Positions 28,689 to 38,534 are shown, counted from the first letter of the stretch. The stretch: DNA of 64,000 nucleotides from Pirellula staleyi DSM 6068 (GCA_945875845.1 CAMCMB010000019.1:1-64000); one strand, 5' to 3'. Program-made: numbers and translations. Notes: generated from the sequence alone by a model not told the origin.

Positions 28689-28817
28689 ATGCACCTAGCG
28701 AAACCGGCATTATCTGAGCTTGCGGTCGAAATCTGCGCAAAAAATTCTTGAAGCGTTGTTAAATGCGACTAGTTTGGAATATTGATCCGGGGGGCAATAA
28801 CGCGTGAGGACTATTTT

Positions 28818-29279
28818 ATGTATGCAAAGTTGAGTTTTGTTTTGACTGCTTTTCTTGCATTGGCGTTCGCCAACCCAACGGTCAAAGCTCAGGATCCCTA
28901 TGGCTTCCAATTGGGGTACACCCTGGGATACCAAAACAGCTTTCAAAATCGGCTTCCAGCGCCCCCTTACTTTTCCGTCTTTCCTCCTGTGTACTATGGC
29001 AAACACGTCGAGCGGCCCTATGGAGACAGCCCCTACGCGTCATTTCCACAAATGAGTTTGGCGAGGGACTACCATCCCGTTCCAAAAGACGCCCCAGTCC
29101 GAACTTATTCCGTTTGGAATCCGAGCGTCGAACAAGGTGTGCGCGCAGGAACAAACACACGTAGTCTCGACAATGAACACGTTGTCGTAATGCCCCAAAA
29201 AATAGGCCGCACAGTCGAAATCATTAATCCATTTGTGCAAGATCAACTCGTGACACGCTCGCTCACTCCCACTAAGTGA
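28818..29279 (+). CDS. Secreted Tyr/Pro-rich hypothetical protein
   Basis: A 153-residue exported protein without a known domain. A signal peptide (LSFVLTAFLALAFANPTVKA) is followed by an aromatic, proline-rich part (YGFQLGYTLGYQ, then LPAPPYFSVFPPVYYG). The C-terminal third is more ordinary. ATG 28818 lies 8 bp behind GAGGA and replaces a longer frame starting at 28782. The 3' end overlaps the convergent UspA gene by 8 bp. Confidence 0.65.
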   Translation: MYAKLSFVLTAFLALAFANPTVKAQDPYGFQLGYTLGYQNSFQNRLPAPPYFSVFPPVYYGKHVERPYGDSPYASFPQMSLARDYHPVPKDAPVRTYSVWNPSVEQGVRAGTNTRSLDNEHVVVMPQKIGRTVEIINPFVQDQLVTRSLTPTK

Positions 29280-29706
29280 TCTTGATCACTAGGACGGGGC
29301 ATTTTGCAAGGCGGAGAATTCGCTCCGCGACGCTCCCCAAAAGCAACCGGCTGATCCCACTTCGTCCGTGGGATGAGACCACAATCAACTCCGCGCCGAT
29401 TTCTTCTGCACGTTCGGCGCACACTGTTCCAGGATCACCGACCAAAACTTCTTTTACGATGCCTGCATAACGCGGATCTACGAATTCCTGGTCGAGCGCC
29501 TTGACCGTATTTTCGATCCGCACCTGATCGTCGACTGCTTCCAGAGGGAATCCTTCTGGCGCAAGTGGTACAAAAGTAGGCAAGACTTGCAAAATGCGAA
29601 TTTGTGATTTGGTGGTCGCCAGTTCGATGGCTTTGTCAACCGCCAGATGCGAGTGCTCCGAAAAATCAAAGGGAACCAAAATCGTTTTGTTGATGGTCCA
29701 TGCCAT
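29272..29706 (-). CDS. Universal stress protein (UspA family)
   Basis: A 144-residue cytoplasmic protein. KTILVPFDFSEHSHLAVDKA opens the alpha/beta fold, and SSHGRSGISRLLLGSVAERI carries the ATP-binding pattern GxxGx9GS. CPVLVIKI closes the last strand. UspA proteins respond to starvation and stress; the target is unknown. The frame is open upstream, but ATG 29706 gives the family's N-terminus. Confidence 0.92.
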   Translation of the reverse strand: MAWTINKTILVPFDFSEHSHLAVDKAIELATTKSQIRILQVLPTFVPLAPEGFPLEAVDDQVRIENTVKALDQEFVDPRYAGIVKEVLVGDPGTVCAERAEEIGAELIVVSSHGRSGISRLLLGSVAERILRLAKCPVLVIKIT

Positions 29707-30241
29707 AGTTTGTTTTCTTTCAAAGGGTGTGACGAAACGCGACCAAACGGAAGGAAGATTAGGCGAGCGTGTGGAACCAAGGGGATTCAATCTCAATCCA
29801 CGGCTTTATATCCCTGCGATTCCACTTGATCGAAGACATAGAGCGAATGGTGTTCCCAAGTAGGGGAGGGTGAGGCCACCCCTCCAAACCTATTTTCCTC
29901 GACTTTGCCCAATCCATTCCTTGCTTGGGACGGTGAGGCTCCTGCCGAACCATGGCGTCGTAAGCTCGGCAGGAGCCTCGCCCTCCCATTGGTTTCCAAT
30001 GCATTCGACATTGCAAAGATGTTTAGAGCGGTGGAAAGAGGCTCTTGCCGAGCTTGCTGCTACGTTCGTTCTCGTCACATACGTGACAATCGGACACATA
30101 CCAATGCGTCTTATCCGCACATTGGTTCCCACAGCCCGTTTGTGTGCGGGCCGTCGAACGAATTGATTGCGGCAACTTGATACAGTTCGTAGAATGCACC
30201 GTCCACCTGTAAGGAATCCTTAGCACCGTTGAGTCCCATGC
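29707..30241. other. Intergenic region with family 1 hairpin
   Basis: It contains a full family 1 hairpin (29924-29988) with both outer segments shared with 60.4-60.66 kb, and a decayed half copy near 30040 (gaggctcttgccgagcttgc). No gene is supported. Confidence 0.6.
29924..29988. repeat. Palindrome family 1, single copy
   Basis: Arms gaggctcctgccga and tcggcaggagcctc form a 14-bp perfect stem with a 17-base loop, extended by gggaggg-type arms. The preceding cctcgactttgccca and following gatgtttagag words recur beside the copies at 60.4-60.6 kb, so the full unit exceeds the hairpin. Confidence 0.9.
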
Positions 30242-31753
30242 ATGTCGAATTTTCGTAACCCTTCGAGAGCCACTTGTCTGGGCGACTGGATCGAACTCGT
30301 GTTGAAGTCGGTATGTCCAATTCCGACAGCCCGGGCGGTGTCGGTGTTTTGCATAGTCCTTGCGTTTTCTTCGCATTCGAATTCGCTTCTGAAGGCCGAT
30401 GATCGACCGAATTTGATTTGGATTATGGCCGATGATCTTGGGTTTGGCGATTTAGGATGTTATGGTCAGAAAGTCATCCAAACGCCCAATCTGGATCGAA
30501 TGGCCGCAGAGGGAATGAGGTTCACCCAGTTTTATGCGGGCGCCACGGTTTGTGCTCCGTCGCGAAGCGTATTGATGACAGGACAACATCACGGTCGCAC
30601 GCGTGTTCGAGGAAACGCCGGTAAAACCAATCCCAAAGCTCAAGCACTCCTGCCAGAAGACGTGACGGTGGCAAAAGTCGTTCGTGACGCGGGATATCGC
30701 ACAGCGCTTACTGGAAAGTGGGGACTTGGGGACCAAGGAGAGGCGGAAAGCGGTCTCCCTCGGAGACAAGGCTTTGATTATTTTTTCGGTTTTCTCAATC
30801 AGAATCATGCGCACAATCATTTCCCCGATTATCTCTGGCGAAATGAAGCCAAAGTTTCATTGCCGAACAAGATCATTCCGGTCGGTGACAGCGGAGGGGG
30901 GTACGCCATCGAGGCGTTGCAATTCGCGGATGATCTGATCGCGGACGAAGCAATGCAATTTGTGGAGCAGAACCAGTCGAATCCGTTCTACTTGTACTGG
31001 AGCATGGTGATTCCCCATGCGAACAATGAGCGAACTCGCGAGCTGAAAGATGGAGCTGACGTACCGAGTTACGGAACATACACAGACAAAGACTGGCCAA
31101 ATCCTGACAAAGGGCAAGCGGCAATGATCTCGATGATGGACCAATACGTGGGTCGCATGCTCGCGACATTGAATAAGCTTGGCATTGCAGACAAGACATT
31201 GGTGATCTTCACCAGCGACAATGGACCTCACAATGAGAGCAATCACAATCTCGAACGCTTTCGACCATCGGGGCCGTTTTCCGGCATCAAACGTAGCCTT
31301 ACCGATGGAGGTATTCGTGTCCCAGCGATTGCTTGGTGGCCTAACCACATCGAGGCCGGAACGACAACCGATCACGTCGCGTACTTTGGTGACTGGATGG
31401 CGACCGCAGCCGAGCTTGCTGGCGGTAAGACTCCGGACGGATGCAATTCAATCAGTTTTTTGCCAACTTTGTTGGGCCAACCCTCTCGTCAAAAAAAACA
31501 TGAGTTCTTGTATTGGGAGTTCCATGAAGGGGGCTTTAAACAAGCAGCACTTTACCGAGGTCGTTGGAAAGGCATTCGAAGCGGAAACGCAAATTCTCCG
31601 ATCGCGCTATTTGATCTGCGTTCGGATATTGCCGAAAAAGAAAACGTTGCCAGCAAGAACCCTGAAATTGCGGCGACGATCGGTGAGTATCTGACAACTG
31701 CGAGATCGGATTCGACGAATTGGCTTCCGAAATGGGATTCGAAGAAAAAGTGA
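30242..31753 (+). CDS. Exported sulfatase (formylglycine-dependent)
   Basis: A 503-residue type I sulfatase. The motif CAPSRSVLMTGQ at residues 104-115 holds the Cys104 that the maturation enzyme turns into formylglycine. Asp64 and Asp65 in IMADDLGFGDLG bind calcium, as does the DNG in IFTSDNGPHNES. A hydrophobic signal (AVSVFCIVLAFSS) ends near residue 50, so the true start might be a later GTG at 30299 rather than ATG 30242. Planctomycetes use many such enzymes on sulfated algal polysaccharides; no partner gene is adjacent. Confidence 0.92.
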   Translation: MSNFRNPSRATCLGDWIELVLKSVCPIPTARAVSVFCIVLAFSSHSNSLLKADDRPNLIWIMADDLGFGDLGCYGQKVIQTPNLDRMAAEGMRFTQFYAGATVCAPSRSVLMTGQHHGRTRVRGNAGKTNPKAQALLPEDVTVAKVVRDAGYRTALTGKWGLGDQGEAESGLPRRQGFDYFFGFLNQNHAHNHFPDYLWRNEAKVSLPNKIIPVGDSGGGYAIEALQFADDLIADEAMQFVEQNQSNPFYLYWSMVIPHANNERTRELKDGADVPSYGTYTDKDWPNPDKGQAAMISMMDQYVGRMLATLNKLGIADKTLVIFTSDNGPHNESNHNLERFRPSGPFSGIKRSLTDGGIRVPAIAWWPNHIEAGTTTDHVAYFGDWMATAAELAGGKTPDGCNSISFLPTLLGQPSRQKKHEFLYWEFHEGGFKQAALYRGRWKGIRSGNANSPIALFDLRSDIAEKENVASKNPEIAATIGEYLTTARSDSTNWLPKWDSKKK

Positions 31754-32073
31754 TTGGGCGTTAACTTGCCAATCCTTACCGGACAGCTTGCGCTGTTCCG
31801 CTACAAACAATCCCAACCGTGGCAAGATGCGATCCCGATGGCGCTCGAGTTGGAACGAGCGCGAAAGGCAAAAGCACTCACGTTTGTTGACTAGTTCAAT
31901 AAGGAAAGTTCCGGTCAGAATTGCGAAAAGTATCCAAAAATCGTTTGGATTTCGCCACGTTTTCCAGAAAAACGGCAATTCAGTCCGGTATTCTGTAGGT
32001 TAGGCGGGAACTTTTCGATCGAATAAACACTCCGAACCATGCAACACACCTACTATAGATATATTGATTTGCC
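31754..32073. other. Intergenic region with one family 2 arm
   Basis: A single arm of repeat family 2 lies at 31778-31804 (accggacagcttgcgctgttc...). The rest shows no gene or structure that I can support. Confidence 0.55.
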
Positions 32074-33348
32074 ATGGAATTCCCACCTTCAACTATCGAC
32101 GAACTCTTGAGCGGAATGCTTGATGGTGCACTTTCGGAGGTAGAAGCACGCGAATTAGCTCGCGCGATGACAGCCGATCCGACGCTGCAAAGTCGCTTAG
32201 ATGAACTCAGTCATTCTCGAAATGCGTTACTAAAGGGGCGGAGCCGTGGACGACTCGGTTCCGATTTTTCCTCCAAAGTCACCGAACTCGCTCGCTCTCG
32301 AGCCAAGGCGATGGGGGGAGATGCTCCTGAATGGTTACGGTCGAAGCCCAACGGAACCGTTCGGGAATTGGCGTTAAAGACTCCCCATGTGGCAAGGCCC
32401 GATGTGGCTCGCAAGGTTGAATTAAGACCGTGGTTATACGCCTGTGCATTGGCAACGGCGGCTCTTTTCGTTTTCGTTTTTGCTTCGATTCCCAACACAG
32501 AACCCGATGGACCTCTTGCGGTCAATCCGAACGGGAAATTGAGATTTCCGGATTCGGATAAGCCTGAACAAGATTTCATTCCTAAGGCAAATTTTCTCGA
32601 CTCGATACTGTTATCGGATGCAAGTGATTCCGATAAATCTCCATCCCAGCGGCACGCTCCCAAGGAATCGGCACCCCCAGTCGAATCCAAATCGATTGCA
32701 GAGCATTTAGCCGCGAACTCGACATCGTTGGACGGGCAAGTTGTGGTTGACCTCAATGAAGCCCCAAAACCGCCAACTCAAAATCCGGGACAGGTTGACC
32801 TTACGACTCCACCAAACAAGCTCTTTTTTACGATGGTCCTAGATATCACCGTCGACAAAGTTGCGTTGGAGAACCGAGCCTTGGAATCCATTTTTGAAAA
32901 ATATGGAATTGTCTATGCCTCTGACTTAATCATCAATGCAGACCAATTGAAGGCTCTCGAAGATTCGAAATTGGTTGATTCGACCAATGGTGCCTCATCG
33001 GAGAAGATTGGTGTGATGTTCCTTGGGTCGACCACAGAGAAGATCGGTCGTGCGGTAATCGACATCATTGACCAGTATAAAGACTTTCCTGAGTTTTCGC
33101 TTTCCATGAGCTCAGACAAGTCTGCCGGTTTGCTGGTTCAACAGTTGAGTGGGATCAAGATCGATGATGAGGCGAGCGGAGTTTTTCAACGGTTGCTACC
33201 GCCGAATGCGAAAGGCTCGGCACGTTCATTCTCGACTTCGCCAAGAAAAGTAGGCATGACACGTTTGGAAAAGTTTCCGTTGTCATCTGTTTCGAGTGAA
33301 TTGCAGAAGAAGTCGTACTTGCTGTTGCTAATTCGTTCATCGGAATGA
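32074..33348 (+). CDS. Anti-sigma-factor-like single-pass membrane protein
   Basis: A 424-residue protein. The N-terminal part (IDELLSGMLDGALSEVEARE, then LARAMTADPTLQSRLDEL) resembles the short helical sigma-binding domain of RseA-like anti-sigma factors. One membrane helix (WLYACALATAALFVFVFASI, about 120-140) leads to a long acidic, Pro/Ser-rich extracytoplasmic region and a folded C-terminal domain from about residue 245. No sigma factor lies beside it, so the role is uncertain. No clear ribosome binding site precedes the ATG. Confidence 0.6.
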   Translation: MEFPPSTIDELLSGMLDGALSEVEARELARAMTADPTLQSRLDELSHSRNALLKGRSRGRLGSDFSSKVTELARSRAKAMGGDAPEWLRSKPNGTVRELALKTPHVARPDVARKVELRPWLYACALATAALFVFVFASIPNTEPDGPLAVNPNGKLRFPDSDKPEQDFIPKANFLDSILLSDASDSDKSPSQRHAPKESAPPVESKSIAEHLAANSTSLDGQVVVDLNEAPKPPTQNPGQVDLTTPPNKLFFTMVLDITVDKVALENRALESIFEKYGIVYASDLIINADQLKALEDSKLVDSTNGASSEKIGVMFLGSTTEKIGRAVIDIIDQYKDFPEFSLSMSSDKSAGLLVQQLSGIKIDDEASGVFQRLLPPNAKGSARSFSTSPRKVGMTRLEKFPLSSVSSELQKKSYLLLLIRSSE

Positions 33349-33381
33349 AACGAACTTCGTTGTGCGACGCTCCGCGTCGCA

Positions 33382-33511
33382 GGAATCACGACGGCGGAGC
33401 GTCGTGCAACTCAGGGAATCACGACGGCGGAGCGTCGTGCAACTCAAGGAATCACGACGGCGGAGCGTCGTGCAACTAAGGAATCACGACGGCGGAGCGT
33501 CGTGCAACTAA
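33382..33511. repeat. Four 33-bp tandem repeats (family 3)
   Basis: Units start at 33382, 33415, 33448 and 33480, each with acgacggcggagcgtcgt, itself a palindrome. A variant half unit (gcgacgctccgcgtcgc) precedes at 33364. Related sequence occurs at 53173-53220 and near 63408. Confidence 0.92.
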
Positions 33512-33518
33512 GGCTACA

Positions 33519-34955
33519 CTACTCGATTTTGTAGCGACGCATCTTTTGTCGGAGCGTTGAGCGATGGATTCCAAGTTGAGCGGCGATCGCGGCGCGATTT
33601 CCTTGGAACTCGAATAGCATTCCGCGTAGAAGCGAAGGTTCAACAGACGAAAGGAAGTCTTCGTACATTGTGCCGAAGAAATCCTCATCGTTGCCGACAC
33701 TCACTCGCCGACCGGAATTTTCCAGTCTTTGCAAATGTTCCCGGATCCAACGACGCACTTCTTCCGCGAGGGCAGAATGGTCGTCCATTTCCATGGTCGT
33801 AGTGGATTGGGCAACGCGGATCAAATCATCGACTCCAATGCGATGATTTTTCGCGACTACCAATGCGTGGTCGATAGCGATTTGCAATTCGCGAAGATTA
33901 CCCGCCCAAGGTTGGTTGGTAAGCCATGTTTCCGCTTCCGGCGTGAAATGCACATTGCTTGGTTCGACTCGGCTTCGTAACAAGGAGTAAGCGAGCGGGA
34001 GAATATCGCTTGGGCGTTCCGATAATGGTGGTACTTCGATTGAGAGCACACTCAACTGTTGTTGTAGTTCCTCCAGGAAATCGCCTTCCTCGACGGCCGT
34101 CAGCAAGTTCCGAGTGGTGGAAGCCATGATGCGAGCCTCGCATCGCCGAGGGGTTGAGTCCCCGAGTGGCAAGTACGTTTTTTGTTCGAGTACTCGCAGC
34201 AATTGAGCCTGCAGTGACTTCGTCAAATCGGAAACCTCGTCGATGAATAACACGCCACGGCCCACGAGTTCGAATGCACCGGACTTATCGGTTCGTTGGC
34301 TGCTGGTTTGCCCGAGAGAACTGCCCAGCAACTCGATAGCCAGAGCGATTGGAGGAATCGATAACGGCGAAAAAGTAAGAAAAGGTGCCTCGCTACGACG
34401 GCTATGTTTGTGGATCGCAGAGGCAATCGATTCCTTGCCCGTTCCGCTCGGGCCGTGTATCAGTACGGGCACATCGCACTTCGCCGCCATCGCGATCTGC
34501 TTGTAAACCTGCTGCATGGCAGGGGACGAGCCAAGGAGCGTATCATAATGCCAAGGCTCGATGGGATATGTCGACGAAGGGAAATGGTCCCGCGTGGCGA
34601 GTGCTTTGGTGAGCGCCTTGAGAACATCCGTCAAATCAAAGGGCTTCGTCAAGTACTCAAAGATGTCGAATTCCATAGCCTGGATCGCGCTGGAAAGGTC
34701 GCCGAATGCAGTCATCATAATGATCGGGACGTCGGGCTGTCGTTTTTTGATTTCTGCCGTTGCTGCGAAGCCGTCCATGCCTGGCATTCGCATGTCCAGC
34801 ATGACTGCATCCAGTTGAGTGGTGCTGTTCAGAACCTTCAGTGCATCTTCTGCGTTTGCGAAAGTTGTCGCTCGGTAGCCGGCCTGATCGATGGCTTTTT
34901 TCAGTGCCCAGCAAATCGCTTGTTCATCATCGATGATCCATATGTTTTTCTGCAT
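33519..34955 (-). CDS. NtrC-type response regulator without a recognisable GAFTGA loop
   Basis: A 478-residue regulator with receiver (phosphoacceptor Asp54, Lys104), AAA+ domain (Walker A GPSGTGKE at 168-175, Walker B GVLFIDEV at 234-241) and a Fis-type helix-turn-helix (about 444-476, RAAIAAQLGIHRSTLRQKM). At about 208-228, where sigma-54 activators have the GAFTGA loop, it reads ELLGSSLGQTSSQ, so contact with sigma-54 is doubtful. It starts 3 bp after the histidine kinase gene, in an operon with sppA. Confidence 0.88.
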   Translation of the reverse strand: MQKNIWIIDDEQAICWALKKAIDQAGYRATTFANAEDALKVLNSTTQLDAVMLDMRMPGMDGFAATAEIKKRQPDVPIIMMTAFGDLSSAIQAMEFDIFEYLTKPFDLTDVLKALTKALATRDHFPSSTYPIEPWHYDTLLGSSPAMQQVYKQIAMAAKCDVPVLIHGPSGTGKESIASAIHKHSRRSEAPFLTFSPLSIPPIALAIELLGSSLGQTSSQRTDKSGAFELVGRGVLFIDEVSDLTKSLQAQLLRVLEQKTYLPLGDSTPRRCEARIMASTTRNLLTAVEEGDFLEELQQQLSVLSIEVPPLSERPSDILPLAYSLLRSRVEPSNVHFTPEAETWLTNQPWAGNLRELQIAIDHALVVAKNHRIGVDDLIRVAQSTTTMEMDDHSALAEEVRRWIREHLQRLENSGRRVSVGNDEDFFGTMYEDFLSSVEPSLLRGMLFEFQGNRAAIAAQLGIHRSTLRQKMRRYKIE

Positions 34956-34958
34956 TCG

Positions 34959-36437
34959 TTACTCCGGATGTTCAAGTCGAATTCGCAACACGAATTCCGT
35001 CCATTTGCCGTCACGACTCCAACGAATATTGCCTGACTGGCGCTGCGCGATTTGTTCGCTCATGGCTAGCCCAATGCCGACACCTTCTCGTTTGGTGGTT
35101 GCAAACGGTTCGAACATCGATTTTTCAATTTCGGCCGAGGGTCCGGGTCCATTATCTCGAATCGACCATTCCAGAAAAGATACGTCTTGATCCTGTACGC
35201 TTCGAGTGCGCAACTCAACGATACCGGCTGGGCCTGCGGCCTCGAAGGCGTTTAGGACCAAATTGATGAGCGCTCCTACCAAGGCATTTCCGTCTTTGAC
35301 CGGCGTATCGTTGTGGAAGGCGGGAGTCGCTTGCGCATCGCTTGTCAAGCTCTCGACGCTAAAGGTGACGCGTTGATGCTCTGCGATGGGTTGAGTCAAT
35401 TCCTGGACCGCAGCCACGATTTGGGAAATCGTCATCGGCGAAGTGGTCGCGTTGGTGGTGCCCCCCTTGAGCGTCAGCAGACGCTGTATCGTTTCCTCTG
35501 CGAGCAGCATTTGTTTTTGCGCAATCCCGAGAGCTTCCTGCATTTTCGGTTCTGGATCGCAGGTTTGGATAGCCAGCCGAGCGCCGGTCAATCGATTTCT
35601 CAATTCATGAGCAAGTCCGCTCGCGATCAAATTGATAAGACGCGAGCGTTCGTTTTGCGCGATTTTCGAATTGGACCGCAGCAACTGTTGACTCATCGAA
35701 TTTACGGAGACGTACAACGAGTGAATGGCGTCCATGGGGCCTGCGGGAATAATCGTCTCGAAGGAACCGTCAGCGATCCGCTGCACATGTTTTTCCAGAC
35801 GTTCGATTCGACGGCCGATACGACTGGCTACGAACGTCGCAACCAGCGCGACTGCGATCGAGGAGCAAAGTCCGGTTAGGAGCGGCAGTACGAACGCTTG
35901 AATCGTTGCTCGGTTGGAGTTGTCCGCAGACTCGAGCAAGATCAAGTATCTGTCGTACGAAAGGTTCGAGGGGCTCGATGTTAGCCGAAAGGCCGTCGCG
36001 TTCCAAGCACTTCTCGTTTCAGTGACAATTGTATCGTAGAACGGTTCGATGGATGAACGGGCTCGCAGGCAAAGACGGCCTATTGCTTCTTGTCTTACTG
36101 CAGTGGGGAAATCGATCGACGTCGACTCGACTCGCGTTGCAAATGCGGTTGCGGACGATTGGGGTCCGGCACCCGCAATGATCGCTAGCTTGAGATTCGA
36201 AAGCTCTTGGATTTGATTTAAAACACTTGACGTTAACGGATAGGTAGCGTTGACGCACAGTTTGCCGGTAGATGTCAGACGTTCTATCGTGGCCCGCTGA
36301 GCGGAGCGGTCGGCAAACCATTTGGAAAGGAATGTCACTCCCAATGCTGTCACAGAAACAGCGAGCAGCATTGGGAGCAAGAATTGAACACGAAGCGATA
36401 CCGTCACGGAACTGCGTAGTTTCTTGTTAGCGTACAC
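34959..36437 (-). CDS. Membrane sensor histidine kinase
   Basis: A 492-residue kinase. Two membrane helices (about 17-38 and 181-205) bracket an extracytoplasmic sensor of ~140 residues without a known fold, followed by a HAMP-like linker. The H-box is GLAHELRNRLTGARLA with His277; the usual Pro after the Asn is Arg. The ATPase part has INLVLNAFEA (N-box), RDNGPG and GVGIGLAM. It starts at a GTG that overlaps the sppA stop by 11 bp and is followed by its probable partner regulator. Confidence 0.9.
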   Translation of the reverse strand: MYANKKLRSSVTVSLRVQFLLPMLLAVSVTALGVTFLSKWFADRSAQRATIERLTSTGKLCVNATYPLTSSVLNQIQELSNLKLAIIAGAGPQSSATAFATRVESTSIDFPTAVRQEAIGRLCLRARSSIEPFYDTIVTETRSAWNATAFRLTSSPSNLSYDRYLILLESADNSNRATIQAFVLPLLTGLCSSIAVALVATFVASRIGRRIERLEKHVQRIADGSFETIIPAGPMDAIHSLYVSVNSMSQQLLRSNSKIAQNERSRLINLIASGLAHELRNRLTGARLAIQTCDPEPKMQEALGIAQKQMLLAEETIQRLLTLKGGTTNATTSPMTISQIVAAVQELTQPIAEHQRVTFSVESLTSDAQATPAFHNDTPVKDGNALVGALINLVLNAFEAAGPAGIVELRTRSVQDQDVSFLEWSIRDNGPGPSAEIEKSMFEPFATTKREGVGIGLAMSEQIAQRQSGNIRWSRDGKWTEFVLRIRLEHPE

Positions 36438-38403
36438 GCAATTCTTGTGGCATCAACGCCCAGATGTCGGGCCTGCCAGGCGACGTTTTCAAGGCCGAGT
36501 TGAGCAGAGCTCGGGTTGTATCCAATCGAAATCCGCGTTGGGCCAAAACGCCCAACAGATTCTGTTCTAGCGTCTTCAAAACACCGACGTGTTCGGCTGC
36601 AATATCGTTGTTGGCGGACTCATCAAGCAATCGAAATAGATCGAATCCCGTTGGCGCATCGGGCCGGGAGATCACTTTGTACTTTTCCACGTTGGCTTTC
36701 TTCGCAACGGCGGCGATGCAATCGTCCACACCGCCGATTTCGTCGATAAGTCCATGCGTTTTGGCTTGTTCGCCGGACCAAACGCGTCCGCCCGCCAATG
36801 TTTTGAGTTTTTCGGAGGGAATATTGCGAGACTGGCTAGCGAGCGCGATAAACCGCTCGTAGACGTCGTCAATAAAGCGTTGCAAGTTTGCGACCTCAGA
36901 CTCCGACCATGCTCGATCGATCGCATTGGAGGCCGCCGATTCATCCAGCAAAACCGATTCGACATGGACTCCAACTCTTCTCAACAATGAACCGATACTT
37001 AGCTTCAGAGAAAAAACACCGATAGAACCAGTGATCGTAGCTCTCTCTGCATAAATAGGTTGACCAATACAGGTCACCCAATATCCGCCAGAAGCCGCAA
37101 CTTCTCCCATCGAGAAGACGACCGGCTTTTTACGAGCGAGTTCATCCAGTGCTTGCCGAATGGCTTCGCTCGCGGTGGCGCTACCGCCGGGCGAGTTGAC
37201 TCGAACGACCACCCCTTTAATGCGTTCGTCTTGAATGAGTTCATCGATGGTCTTAACCATGGGGCCTGCTACAATTTCGCCGGGTGACGTTTCTTTTCCG
37301 TCGACGATTGCACCGCTCAAATGAAGCACGGCAATCGAATCGTCCTTCGTTCGAGCGACCTCCTTGGGGCCAGCCATTGCTTTGCTCATAATCTCGAAAA
37401 GAGACAATTCGCGTTTCGGCTTGGCTTTGGGGATCGTCCACTCGAATTCTTTGCCGATGGAGTCTTGGATGGTCCTTTTCATGCTGCCGTACGGAGCTAG
37501 CTTGGTAACCAAGCCGGCAGCCAAGGCTTCTGCAGGGAGCAACATGCGCTTCTTTTGCAACTCGCGAACGGCTGCCGTTGTTAGGCCTCGCCCTTTGGTA
37601 ATTCGAGACACTTGGGCTTTGTTGATTGAGTCCAGCATGGCAACGTAGTGGCTTTTGAGGTGTTCGCTCATTGTAGTGTTGGTGTAAGGCTCTACAGCAC
37701 CCTTAAAATCGCCGGCTCGAACAACCGAGGCCTTGACACCCACCAGGTCCATGACTTCGCGGTAAAACATCGTGTCGAGCGAGGAGGATGGCATGTCGAC
37801 GCCACCGAAATCCGCCATGATGATATCATCGCAGCAAGCGGCGATGGCGAGGTGTGCGTTGCTGGCGTTTTCCAACCAAGCAATCGTTTTTTTGCCTTTG
37901 GCTTTCAGTTTTTCAATTCTACGAGAGAGTTCATCCAGTTGAGCCGAGTTCATTTCGATCGCGGTATCGGATAGGTCAAACAGAACATAGGCCAGATTTT
38001 CCTCGTCCCCCATCTCTTGCAGGTAATCGCAAAGTCGAAAGAACGACTTGCTTTTGCCGACGCCACCGCCAAGCAGTAGAGCGGTCGGGTCAAGAGATGG
38101 CGGTTGCACGAAGTCCTCGTAGGAACCGCTCAAGGCGATTGCGCGAAGTTGTTTTTTGGGCGGTGCTTTTTCTTTGAAGGTTTTGGGTTTGTCCGATTTT
38201 TTTTCCGGTGCGACGGATTCGGATTTGATTTCGGGTGCGGCGACCACGTTTTGAAGCGGCGGGGTCGTTTCACCCGGCTTGGGATCTTGAGCCGGTGATG
38301 GGGCTCCAAGCTGAGCAAAAGCTGAGCCTAAAAAAGGTAAGTTGCCCAGAAGCAACACGGCGACGAGCGAGAAAAAGATTCTGGGGAAGAGATGGATCAG
38401 CAT
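36427..38403 (-). CDS. sppA: Signal peptide peptidase SppA, 67K type
   Basis: A 658-residue double-domain S49 protease that degrades cleaved signal peptides in the membrane. A signal/anchor (FFSLVAVLLLGNLPFLGSAFA) is followed by a Pro/Lys-rich linker. The N-terminal half holds the catalytic Lys (RAGDFKGAVEPY, Lys234); the C-terminal half holds the nucleophile (GEVAASGGYW, Ser438). This is the same division as in E. coli SppA. It is the first gene of an operon with a histidine kinase and an NtrC-like regulator, which suggests that envelope state is sensed together. Confidence 0.93.
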   Translation of the reverse strand: MLIHLFPRIFFSLVAVLLLGNLPFLGSAFAQLGAPSPAQDPKPGETTPPLQNVVAAPEIKSESVAPEKKSDKPKTFKEKAPPKKQLRAIALSGSYEDFVQPPSLDPTALLLGGGVGKSKSFFRLCDYLQEMGDEENLAYVLFDLSDTAIEMNSAQLDELSRRIEKLKAKGKKTIAWLENASNAHLAIAACCDDIIMADFGGVDMPSSSLDTMFYREVMDLVGVKASVVRAGDFKGAVEPYTNTTMSEHLKSHYVAMLDSINKAQVSRITKGRGLTTAAVRELQKKRMLLPAEALAAGLVTKLAPYGSMKRTIQDSIGKEFEWTIPKAKPKRELSLFEIMSKAMAGPKEVARTKDDSIAVLHLSGAIVDGKETSPGEIVAGPMVKTIDELIQDERIKGVVVRVNSPGGSATASEAIRQALDELARKKPVVFSMGEVAASGGYWVTCIGQPIYAERATITGSIGVFSLKLSIGSLLRRVGVHVESVLLDESAASNAIDRAWSESEVANLQRFIDDVYERFIALASQSRNIPSEKLKTLAGGRVWSGEQAKTHGLIDEIGGVDDCIAAVAKKANVEKYKVISRPDAPTGFDLFRLLDESANNDIAAEHVGVLKTLEQNLLGVLAQRGFRLDTTRALLNSALKTSPGRPDIWALMPQELRVR

Positions 38404-38534
38404 GGAAACTCCGATGGGGCTTTTCTTCTGTTTGGAAATGGGTAGTTTATTCTATTCGACTCACCGGACGGCTTGCGCCGTTCCGCTACAATAATTTCGA
38501 GTACAATTGGTTTTGGTGAAAATCAAAGGCGTAG

